From: Calliopum simillimum
Lineage: Eukaryota; Arthropoda; Insecta; Diptera; Lauxaniidae
Direction: 5' to 3'
Length of the DNA stretch: 64,000 nucleotides
Assembly (NCBI GenBank): GCA_951812925.1
Contig: OX638368.1
Span: 81,388,909 to 81,452,908 of the forward strand
Each line of letters opens with the position of its first letter. Positions within the stretch are counted from its first letter, which is position 1. Below the pieces are notes generated by a model. It was not told the DNA's origin, made no database searches, and saw only the letters and a list, made by a program, of their open reading frames with translations. Below, in pieces: positions 46,418-56,575 of this stretch. A program made the position numbers and the translations under genes.

Positions 46418-47000
46418 TTTATACCCCACATCCAGGGTATATTCACTTCGTCCTTCCGTTTGTAACGCGGAAAAGCAGGAGTGGCACGTATGGAAAAATG
46501 TATATATTCTTGGTCAGCGTCAGCTCCTGAGTCGATATAGCCATGTCCGTCTGTCTGGCTGGCTGGCTGGGTATATGTCTGTGCGTGGAAATATTTTTCA
46601 AGGGAAAATTTAGCACCGTTACTTCTTCGTAAAAGCTAGGCCGTGGGATTGAAAATGAGCGAGATCGGTCAACGGACACGCGTACCCCCAATACAAAAAA
46701 CATATTCAAAATGTAACTTCATGAGTATTTTTCATGACAATGGAACTTAAATACACACAAATAGTAGGAACGGTATATTCAAGCTTTGAGCAAAAACTAG
46801 GCGAACTTGGACAGAAGGGCGTGGCATCACCCATATAAGCAAAAGTTTCAAAATGCTACACTGAAAGCGTTTTCAAGACAATCCAACAAAATTTCACTCA
46901 AAAACTAAGGATAGTTACTGCAAGCTCTGATCATAAACTAGGCGAACTCAGACAAGAGGGCGCACAGTGGGAGAATTTGTATGGAACGGCGGTAATAAAT
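46418..47000 (-). repeat. Dispersed repeat, reversed copy
   Basis: Read on the - strand it matches 34120-34556 and 39556-40147. On the + strand it begins TTTTATACCCCACATCCAGG, then CTTCGTCCTTCCGTTTGTAA, GCCATGTCCGTCTGTCTGGC and a GGCGTGGCATCACCCATATA block. Confidence 0.75.
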
Positions 47001-47989
47001 ATTAATAATTAAATATGCATTCTAGTATAAAATGGAGAATAAATAAGGTTTTAATTTTATAACTGCCCATTAGGAGGCGTGGCACCGCACTAAATTTTAA
47101 ATTTGATCTAGTCATAACTTCCAAACCATTAAAGATATTTTGATGAAATTTAGTACACAGCTACTGACTATCAATGTCTTCTAATTGACAAAAAGTAGGT
47201 GGGATCGAAGAAGTGCCACGCCCACTTTTTAACAATTGAAAATTTTGATTTAATATTACTCGAAAACGACTCCAACAATTTTGATGAAAATTTAGGATGT
47301 GTTACCTATGCAAACAAGGATTAATATGTGATATGCCGTTATATTGAAAAAACTCGTTGGCGGGCGTGGCACCGGCCACAAAAATACAATACGGTATAAA
47401 AAGAAAATTAATAAAGCAATCATTCTGAAAATAATTGTGGGGAGCCTACTTGCTATAAGGCATCTCTGATCTGAATGTGGGCGAAATATCGCCGTTGAGC
47501 GAGGAATCTCTCATGCAAGCAAAATACGTTGAATGCTATTCCTCGCAATTGTCACAAGATATTTTAATGAAATTTGGTATGAGAGTCTGGATCATAAGAA
47601 TCTAAAGCATAACGAAAAGTGGGCGTTGTTCAATAATTGCCACGCCCACTTTTTACCAAAACAAAAGTATTGGTTAATAACTCAGGCACAAAAAAAATGG
47701 AATGAACTTTTTATTTCGTATATGCAGTCTTATGTGCTTTTTGACACTAAATCCGTCTTCATCAGCGGAACTATCATTATACCTGCAGGATTTTGAAATA
47801 TCCTTGCTTGAAGTTGAAGAAAACGCTGTGTTCAGTCTTACAGCGTAGCTACAAGAAAAGGTGATATTCTTTTTTATTAATGGCGCCAAATAGCCACACT
47901 CCTCCTTACCAAAATATTCTTTCGAATTTTTCAAAAAGGGCTCTTACACAGAGAAACAACATTGTCAAAAGTGGCAGAAACGTAGTTAT
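47001..47989. repeat. GGGCGTGGCAC-type repeat tract
   Basis: Several degenerate units each carry a GTGCCACGCCCACTTTTT- or GGCGTGGCACC-type block (near 47074, 47213, 47362, 47640). Units are roughly 140-280 bp apart. No gene was seen; 47533-47796 is open but has no recognisable domain. Confidence 0.5.
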
Positions 47990-48606
47990 TTTAACCACGT
48001 GGCGACCCAAGTTTTGAGCATGGCTCGTTTGTGGCAGTTTTAACTACGCATGTTGCTAAATGGGTTTCAACTACGTTTGTGAGTGATTTAACAACGCGCG
48101 TTGCTATATGAAATACAAAGGAAAAAAAAATTTTTTGAATTAATTTTTTTCTGTAAACGGCAAGGAAACCTGACATTATTTTCTTTTTTTATTTCAATTT
48201 TATGCTTTAAATAAAATTTTTTTGTTTTGATTTTGAGGAGATTTGAACCTGGAACCTGTGGTGTGAAAGATGCGGACGTTAGCAACTCAACTACGGGCAT
48301 CATTATTGTGAAGTTGACTGAAAGTCTATTTGTTTTGAAATAAGCTGATTTGGATTTAGCTACGTTTCGTGAGTGTTTTAGCTACGTTTCGTTGCTGATT
48401 TGAGTTTAACAACGTTTCGGAGTGTTTTGACTACGTTTCGTTGCTGATTCATATTTAACAACGCATGGCAACCAGCGTTGTTGAATAAGTTTCAACCACG
48501 TTTGTAAGTGATTTTGCAACGCACCATACAAATATGAGCTTGGAGCGTTGTTAAATCCAAATCAGCAACGAAACGTAGTTAAAACACTCACGAACGTGTT
48601 TTTTTT
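47990..48606 (-). repeat. Second composite repeat with tRNA-like head, reversed
   Basis: This is the inverted relative of 33199-33860. On the - strand the tRNA-like part has A-box-like TAGTTGAGTTGC (48282-48293) and B-box-like GGTTCAAATC (48240-48249). Blocks of TAACTACGTTTCGTTGCTGA and CACTCACGAAACG occur in both orientations on both sides, giving local hairpins. Similarity across the tRNA-like part is high. Confidence 0.7.
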
Positions 48607-48921
48607 CTTCGCTCTTTGTACTTTCCGGGTTAAGATTGTTTGAAGATAAGGTGTTTGGGTATGTGGCATATCCTATTTATTTATTTTAGAGCATTCTATT
48701 TCACCAAAAAAATTTTTGATATTCTTCTATACCATTCGATACTTTCCGAGTTTTTTCTGCTTATTACTCTCATCGGTTAATTTATCATTTTGAAAGAATG
48801 AAAATTGGACTTGAAAAGATACGAATTTCATCACAAAAAAATATCTATGAATAAAAACATCGACCAAATAATAAGATGAGATTATTGACCGAGCAGGGAT
48901 CGGTCTCCAGGTACTTAATTA

Positions 48922-50658
48922 CACTAGTTTACAAATGATTAAAATTTTTTTTCCCAGCGAATGCCGTTACTCATTTTATATGGAAAATGGGCTGCTGATT
49001 CCGAAAATCGCATTTCTTTTTTTTTATTTCGTGTCGTTTTCGAGATATCGGTCATTTTCGGTTTTTGGACCAAAAAAAAAAGATAGTTCCACTTAAATAC
49101 AAATATCTCAAGAACCAATGTTTGTATTGAAACAAATAATATGTCATATTAAAAATAATTAAATTACCTACAAATAATACACACATCACTTTTTGGCTGG
49201 TTTGTTAGTTTCGATGAAATAAATTGATTTCTGAAAAAAAGAGTATATTTTTCCGAAAAAATTACACAAATGTCTAAATCATCTGCAGATTTTTACAGGA
49301 AAAAAAAATTTTAAAAATCATTTTGTATTTTTATATCATAGTCTATAAATTTGTTAGGCAAATAAAATGCTATTTAAGAAAATCGATGGAAAAATGCAAA
49401 AGTTGTATACAATTCATTGATAAGTTACCAAAATGCGATTTTCCCTATTTTTCCGTTTTTTTGTAATAAACTGTTCGAAAATTTGAAACTTTTTGTAAAA
49501 GAAATTAGAAAATCCAAAAAATTCTTAAAGAAGGCATTAAAAGAAAAAACTCGTGCCTCGCCGTTTTTCTCTAGCACGTCAGATTTTTTTTTAATCGATT
49601 TTTGAAGTTTTTTAATCCACTGTACATGAAAAAACAGAATTAACGCATTCTTGTGTTAAATCGATGAATTTAACTATATGATCCTTACATCTGAGGTGTA
49701 TCATGTCTTCAGCAAACTTATGCAGGATACTACGCGGAATATTTTTGTAGACAATTTTAACCCTCTCTAACCCCCACATGTAGGTCAAAATGACCTTCAT
49801 GTGGGGATCAAAATGACCCACATGTGAGGGTTTTAGAGGGTTAAAATTTTCTACAAAAATATTCCTCGCAGTATCCTGCATAAGTTTACTGAACACATAA
49901 TACACCTCAGATGTAAGGATCATATGGTTAAATTCATCGATTTAACACAAGAATGCGTTAATTCTGTTTTTTCATGTACAGTGGATTAAAAAACTTCAAA
50001 AATCGATTAAAAAAAAATCTGACGTGCTAGAGAAAAACGGCGAGGCACGGGTATTTCCTTTTAATGCCTTCTTTAAGAATTTTTTGGATTTTCTAATTTC
50101 TTTTACAAAAAGTTTCAAATTTTCGAACAGTTTATTACAAAATAACGGAAAAACGCATTTTGGTAACTTATCAATGAATTGTATACAACTTTTGCATTTT
50201 TCCATCGATTTTCTTAAATGATATCTTATTTTCTTTACAAATATAAAGTCTATGATACAAAAAAAAAATATTATAAAAAAGTTATGCCTTCTTGTATAAA
50301 TTTGAAGTTGAATTTGATTTTTTCTTAATTTTTTCGAAAAAAAAAATTTTTTTTTTTAGAAATCAATTTATTTCACCGAAACTAACGAACCAACCAAAAA
50401 GTGATGTGGATGTCATTTGTAGGTAATTTAATTACCTTTAATATGACATATTACTTGTTTAAATACAAACATTGGTTCTTGAGATATTTGTATTTGGAAT
50501 GGAACTATCTTTTTTTTTGGTCCAAAAACCGAAAATGACCGATATCTCGAAAACGACACGAAATAAAAAAAAAAAAATGCAATTTTCGGAATCAGCAGCC
50601 CATTTTCCATATAAAATGAGTAACGGCATTCGCTGGGAATTTTGGCTGTAAACTAGTG
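48922..50658. repeat. Foldback element F8 (about 1.74 kb)
   Basis: Ends are CACTAGTTTACAAATGATT (48922) and its diverged complement, GTAAACTAGTG at the edge (ending 50658). The arms are about 860 bp with the centre at about 49795. The centre repeats CCCACATGT/ACATGTGGG words and TCAAAATGACC. Arm similarity is high except for small indels. Mirror-image 60-70-codon frames in the arms are by-products. Partial copies lie at 42178-43736 and about 37955-38080. Confidence 0.88.
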
Positions 50659-53079
50659 TTATTATAATAGACCTAGGCTGTTAAAATGTGGTAAAAATGT
50701 TTTTCAGATTAAGGCAATAAAAATTTGTAAATATGAACAAAACCCGACCACGAACACACCTACCTCCCATACAAAGTTAGGGCGTGGTCGGAATTTTTTT
50801 TTCAAAATTGGCATAAGTTTCCATTAACTTGACCACGCTGATTTTAAAAATTCTGGGCTATCTTTTATAGTTTTCAAGTTATGAGAAAATAAAGAAAATC
50901 AACTTTATAAAAACTATATTTAGTTTGTGAGTTTGTCTCTTATTCACTCGGAAACAAACTAACCGTTTTTAAAGAAATTCTTCCATTGCGTTAGTAAAAA
51001 AAATGGCTAAGTTATGCGTTAAAAAAGTGGGCGGTGCCACGCCCCCCAAAAAATTAACTAATCATATCTCCGAAACTCTTTTTTGCGCAGATGAATGAGA
51101 TTTCGTAAATATATAAAAATCATCAGGACAAATAATGTTCCCCGGAAAAATGAACGGTGCCACGCCCTCAAAAAAATAAATTCATTATTTCTCTGACAAT
51201 ATTTGACGCAATTAGATTTGATTGGGGACGCATGCTAAGACATTTAGAACAAATAGTTCTTACTAGAAAAGTGGGCGGTGCCTCGCCCCTCTGAACGCTG
51301 ATTCATCATATTTTAGAAACATAATATGCAAAGGACATTTGTAGAAATAGTTTTCAATGAAAAAATGGGCGGTGCCCGGCCCTACGGAAATAAAATTTCG
51401 GCCTTCTACTAATACCGGACATAGAAAAATGAAGATGTATCCGATTTTTTCTGGTTAACGAGCTAGAGGTTTTCAAAATTTTGACTGACCTGCAAATACG
51501 TACTACTTCGAATCTCGTTATCCAGCTTAAAATAGTTAAAGTCAAATAAATGCAGTAGCCAAATTTATACTTCATTTAATGAGCTTTTGAACTGCATTTT
51601 TGGATCTGAAAAAAGGTGGACTTTAATTTTTGAAAACTAACTTTTACACAGTAAGTACCTTTTAATTTTTTTTTAATTTTTTACCTAAAATAGTGAAAAG
51701 ATAATTTTTGCCAAATTTCATAGTGGGCGTGGAAGCCGTTTAGGAGCTAGACCTGTTACAATCATTTCGTCAGTACGATTTGAAACTTCTTCCGCGCCCA
51801 TTATGAAATTTGGCCAGAGTTATCTATTCACTATTAGCTATTTTTAGATTTTAAAAAAATTGATAAATCCATTGTAAAACGTTGCAGAATGTAAAAAAAT
51901 AAAAACAATTTGTTTTCAAAAACGGCAGCAGAAACTTTGTATTTCGATTGAGCATGCTTGGCCACATATTATAGGAAAATTACGAAATCCGAAAATGTAA
52001 ATTTTTTTTTTTTAATGTCAAAGTTTTCGAAATTTAGTTATTTTGGCTTTTTGAGCTCAAATTTCCAAAACATCACAATAATTCACGTGTTACACAATAT
52101 AGTATAACAACCCAAACAAATATTTTTTTAAAGTTAAATGCTTGTCCTTTTTGCCAATATTCTATTTTGACATATTTCCATGCAAACGAATTAAAATTAG
52201 CGTTCCAAAAATGTCAATTTATTTTGTCCCGTCAAAAACTACAATATGAAAAAATTCAAAAAAAAAGGTTCACAAAAAAGGCAGCAGGAAATTTCCATTT
52301 CGATTAAGCATAATTTCCCACATATTATATCGAAAAATAATGAAAATCAGAAAATGTGTTTTTTTTTTTAACGTCAAAGTTTGCAATTTTTACGATGTTT
52401 TTTTTAATATTTGAAAAATCACTTAAATTCACATAAACTCGGCAGAAAAACAAAAAGTTATTTTAACAAAGCAGAAGCAATCAATATACTTTCTTACATT
52501 AGTGTATCCGGCTTAAAAAAATTTAACTAGAGCGTTTATCCAGCAGTTTCTAACATTAAAAGTTCCACATAGCTATTTTGCTGTTTAAATTCCAACTTTG
52601 AGCCCACTGTGTTACTAAGCCAAAACAAAATTTTAAACTTTTATAGTTTTTTTTCATCCCTAAGTATTATCTGACGATTGGAGTAAAAAAATTTTAAGTC
52701 CATAACACTTTCAAATTTTACCTATTTATGGCCACGATCTGCCACTGTCGGGCGTGGCAATTCCCATATGAAAAAAATTTTGAGTGTTGTAAGGAAAGCG
52801 TTTTTCGAGACAATCGAACCAAATTTCACTCAGACACTAGGAACAGTAAATGCAAACTTTGAGCAATAACTAGACAAAATCGAATAAAAGGTCAAAAAAT
52901 GCTATACTGAAGGCATTTTTTGAGATAATGCAACCGAATTTCCTCAAACACTGAGGACAGTAAGTGCAAGATCTGAGCAAAAGCTGTGAGAATTCGGAGA
53001 AGTGGTCGTGGCATCTCCCGTACAAGCAAAATTTTCAAAATACTGCCTTTGGCCTGGCCATAGATAACACCCTTGCTAG
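50659..53079. other. Intergenic sequence with dispersed-repeat fragments
   Basis: 50755-51390 holds four or five spaced GTGGGCGGTGCCACGCCC-like blocks. 51451-51525 is a 75-bp element with inverted ends CTGGTTAACGAG/CTGGATAACGAG. 52728-53055 is a fragment of the GGCGTGGCA dispersed repeat, reversed. Around 51950-52400 there are two related AT-rich units (GCAGCAGAAACTTTGTATTTCG near 51925, GCAGCAGGAAATTTCCATTT near 52280). No gene was seen. Confidence 0.5.
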
Positions 53080-53882
53080 TGTTGTAACTTTTTCTTCTGA
53101 GGACCAAGTTGATGAAACTCTTCTCCGGAGGATCCAAAACAAGCACTTTAACCTTTTTACTTTTAACACTTATTTGTTTATTAAATAAAATTTCTACTTC
53201 TTCATCCAAAACAAACACTTGAACTTTTTACTTTTAACACTTATTCATTTATTAAAATAAAAATTTAACTTCTTTACTTTTACTGCAAGGTTTTACTTGC
53301 TTAGATACTAGTTGGACAAGACAAGACAAAACAAGACAAGAGACCGTTCCTTAATCGAACGGTTTATTTATTAGATAATTTCCGATCGCTGGAAAAAGCT
53401 CTAAGTGTCGTGAAACGAGCTTTTCACCTCGTTTCGTACCTGAGCTTGTTTCAACCTTCGGGAGACGCTGTGAGTTTGCCTTGCTGAACACCAATTGGTT
53501 CGATCACGTACGCGACTTCCGATTCTCAGGCTTTTGCTAGACACATTCCGTTCAGGTGTCCATAGCAAAAGCGTGTTGTTTGTGTATTTAGTAGTCTAAA
53601 TTGCTTCGATTAAAATTGAAATCACACGATTTATCACGTACGCGTTTTCCGATTCCCATGCTTTTGCGGGACATATTTCATTCAGGTGTCCATAGCAAAA
53701 GCATGTTGTTTGTGTATTTAGTGTTCTAATTTGTTTTGGTTAAAATTGAAATCACACGATTGACGATGTTGGATACATTTCATTTTGGTATCCCACGGTT
53801 TGGCTTTTAGCTGAAACTCGATCAATCGATGTGCAATCAAAAGAATGTTCTGATGCATTAGGTGCTTAGCAAACTCACAACA
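53080..53882 (-). mobile_element. 3' LTR of the outer Ty3/gypsy-type element (803 bp)
   Basis: On the - strand it begins TGTTGTGAGTTTGC (53882), directly after a purine tract, and ends GTTACAACA (53080), giving TGTTGT...ACAACA ends. It contains a ~128-bp direct duplication (53504-53632 and about 53636-53761; both have TCAGGTGTCCATAGCAAAAG) and a shorter tandem pair (about 53139-53197 and 53206-53262; both have CTTTTTACTTTTAACACTTA). The 5' LTR lies beyond the window, so the boundaries rest on the termini and the purine tract. Confidence 0.8.
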
Positions 53883-53895
53883 TCCCTCCCCTCTT
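53883..53895 (-). other. Polypurine tract of the outer LTR element
   Basis: On the - strand AAGAGGGGAGGGA lies immediately before the LTR start TGTTGTG. This is the normal place and composition for the plus-strand primer of an LTR retrotransposon. Confidence 0.85.
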
Positions 53896-55717
53896 AGGAA
53901 AAGAAAAAGTTATCGTTAGGTAACTTTTTCGTGACCATATTTTCTATACTTTAAGTCTTATAGTTAGCTTAATATTATTATTGAATGATTAGTTATTGGA
54001 ATGAATTTAAATATACGATTAAAATCCTTCATAATTGATTCTCAATATTATTTAAATTAGGACTTTAATTAAATGTTATGTTAAATGTATTTAAAAAAAA
54101 AAATAATTTCAAATTTTTCCTAATTGATTTTAACTAGGATTTTAATTAATTGTTAAGTTCTTAAATGTATTAAAAAAAAATAAATTCAAATTTTTCCTAA
54201 TTGATTCATTATTTAATTTTAATTAGTACTTTAATTAATTGTTAATTCTTTAGATGTATTATTAAAAAAAAACTAAATTCAAATTTTTCCTAATTGATTC
54301 ATGGCTTGACCTTGGTTACCCCGGTTGTTCGGCTCTGTATTGATGTTTTCTGGTAGGTTGTTGGTTCTGCTTCTTCTCTGGGAAATACATTGCTGTTGTA
54401 GTAACTCTGCTATGTGCACGGCGTTGCACTGGACGTCATTGATTAACCTTGGATGCTATGTTCATCTTATATCATTATGTACTTTTCTTGAGTTTCAACA
54501 TTTTATCTAATCACAGAACTGTGGATCAGGCTCGAATTCCGGTGATCTGCGTCAGTTTTCTGGGTGTATCGATAATATCTCTGGCCGCATTTATTATGGG
54601 TTTCCTATTGCGTTTTTTACTTCAGCTTGTTGGTACTTTATATTGTTGATCTTGTGTTTTATGATTCTTTGATTAAGTATTTCAGCTTCAATTTCTTCAT
54701 CTTTCTCATATAACTTGGTCGGTTTTGAATTCTGTTTTGGTTCTTCGGACTATGAAAGTCAAGCTGCTGGATTCTGTTGATGATGAATAGGATTCCTTAA
54801 CTTTGATGTTATGGGCTTGGCTTTCTCGATACGTTGTTCTGTAACTTATGCTTACTTCAAGTATTTCGGCATATCTGGTTGCCCCTCTTGCTGACATCGA
54901 AAATAATCGTTCTGGATCACTGCTAGATTCGTCTACTGGATTAAGTTATTGGTTAGTTGCTGTGTTGTTGGTTACATTTTAGATTTATTGGTTTAGTTCT
55001 TTTGAAGAATGTTTTCTTTCAGTATTTGCTCTTCTGTGTTCTGCTGTTTGGTTGTCATAGTAAATTTTTGACAACCCGTTGAAGAATCGGCTTCTGCCGC
55101 ACTCGATTGGTTTTTGCTGACCTCTCGTTTTGTGTTTATAACAACAAGTAGCGTTGTTGGCAATGTATTTTCCCCTTCGGATTCATTTATAGGCTCTTGA
55201 TGTCTTCATTTACGGAGTTTGCGATGAATGGTGTCTTCTGCTGGACTCGTTCAATTTATATTTCTTCTTGTTATGATGTATAAACCATGAATCATATACT
55301 TCTAGTTGATAGATACTAATTTCTCTATATCATTTCTCTAAGATTTAAGTGAATTTAAATTCCAATTTAGTTTAAATCATTTCAATTTGATATTCAAATT
55401 TCAAGTTTGACTCTATTCTATATTTTTTCCTTTATCTAAATTTTCATTTACTTGTTAATTATTTCAATTGAAGCTTAATTATTTGCAACCTTTATATATG
55501 TGTATGCGTTTTTCTTGTTTAACATACAAGTATACTTAATTTACGGCATTGCATTCCGTTTAGTTCAAATTTTTAATTGAAATTTTCTTTTGTTTTTAAT
55601 CCCGTAATTATTTTATTATTGTATTAACATTGAGTTATTAATTTTTAGTTTAGTTTGTACTTTCTTTATTGGTATTTCGGACCATTAAAAAAAAAATTCT
55701 AGGAATAAATAAACATG
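53896..55717 (-). other. 3' non-pol region of the outer LTR element, part nearer the LTR
   Basis: This is element-internal sequence between the polypurine tract and the nested insertion. It continues at 60790-62504. Together there are about 3.5 kb after the integrase stop. Only short frames are present (for example 54706-54897 on the - strand, Ser/Thr-rich, no domain). No envelope-like frame can be recognised. TCAAATTTTTCCTAATTGATT-type units are repeated near 54110, 54190 and 54280. Confidence 0.55.
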
Positions 55718-55721
55718 TATA
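55718..55721. repeat. Target-site duplication TATA (left copy)
   Basis: TATA lies directly outside the LTR at 55722; the other copy is at 60790-60793. Four-base duplications are normal for Ty3/gypsy integrases. Confidence 0.75.
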
Positions 55722-55938
55722 TGTCGGGTTTACCTCTTTATTTTGAATGTGGTTTTCCATTTTAAATAATTTTCAATTTATTTTTATAGAATTTATTTAG
55801 TTTTTAAGTTCTTTTCTTTTTCGATTTTTCAAATTAATAATCTCAAATAATTTTCAAGTCATATTTTTACATTCTTGCTGAAGTTCACAATTTATTTTTA
55901 TTCGTCAGTGTTTTCTTCGCAAGTACTATTATACGACA
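55722..55938 (-). mobile_element. 3' LTR of the inner Ty3/gypsy-type element (217 bp)
   Basis: On the - strand it starts TGTCGTATAATAGTACTTGC and ends GTAAACCCGACA, so the ends are TGTCG...CGACA. By eye it is identical to 60573-60789. It is short for this superfamily. Within it lie an ATG and 12 following codons that are the first codons of gag in the 5' copy. Confidence 0.93.
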
Positions 55939-56575
55939 CGGCCATCCTGCCAGCTCGCACGTCCTCGTGCGCGTAACCTGAAAGTAAATATGGTTCTATA
56001 CAGTATCAAGAAGCTTTTCTCGGTCAATCCTGACCAAAATACTTTTTTTTACAACACTCTTATTTTTATTGAGAACAAATAAAGTTGTTAACAGATTTTC
56101 AAAAACTTAATTCAAAACATTGACAAACTTATTCATTAACAGTCATCCGAAGGAAAGTCCCACATTACTATTTACTAAATCAATCGCAATAAACAATCTA
56201 CAATGCTCAACCTTGTAACTTCCACCCAGTTACAAAAATAATTTATCACTTCCAATAAGTGATAACTCAATACTTCAGATTCAACATCACCACCACTAGG
56301 TGATTTAAGTACCTCCATCCGGTACTACACATTCAATATTACCTCCATCCGGTAATATAAGTACCTCTATCCGGTACAACACATACAATATCACCTCTAG
56401 TGATATTCGTACCTCTATCCGGTACTTCACACACAATATTACCTCCATCCGGTAATATTATCTTACAATACAATTTTTAAAATATCGCTTCCATCCAGCG
56501 ACTAATCACTACTTCTAACCAATGTTTTTTTAATATATTGAGCATTGCTTATTGCATAACATTTTAATTTCTCAC
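55939..56575 (-). other. 3' untranslated part of the inner element with a hairpin array
   Basis: Between the pol stop and the 3' LTR there is no coding frame. Positions 56213-56501 hold ten short hairpins with different stems and mostly 7-base loops (listed separately). Just before the LTR, CGCAC-GTCCTC-GTGCG (55956-55971) is another hairpin. No classical long polypurine tract precedes the LTR; the nearest purine-rich words on the - strand are GGCAGGATGG and GAGGACG. Confidence 0.75.
56213..56501 (-). repeat. Array of ten covarying short hairpins
   Basis: Hairpins, given as stem-loop-stem on the + strand: TTGTAACT-TCCACCC (56213-56235); TTATCACT-TCCAATA (56243-56265); ATCACC-ACCACTA (56286-56304); AGTACC-TCCATCC (56308-56326); ATATTACC-TCCATCC (56336-56358); GTACC-TCTATCC (56361-56377); AATATCAC-CTCTA (56387-56407); GTACC-TCTATCC (56409-56425); AATATTACC-TCCATCC (56435-56459); TCGCT-TCCATCC (56485-56501). 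Every right stem is the exact complement of its left stem. Stem sequences change between units while pairing is kept and the loop stays close to TCCATCC (GGATGGA on the element's sense strand). Confidence 0.93.

Noticed and set aside
54325..54649. Hydrophobic + strand frames that look like membrane segments
   Set aside because: They run opposite to the surrounding LTR element, are short, and have no envelope or other domain; T-rich DNA gives Leu/Phe-rich frames by chance.
56213..56501. CRISPR-like or simple minisatellite array
   Set aside because: There are no constant repeats with unique spacers; the constant part is the 7-base loop and the stems vary in a paired way, in a eukaryotic retrotransposon.
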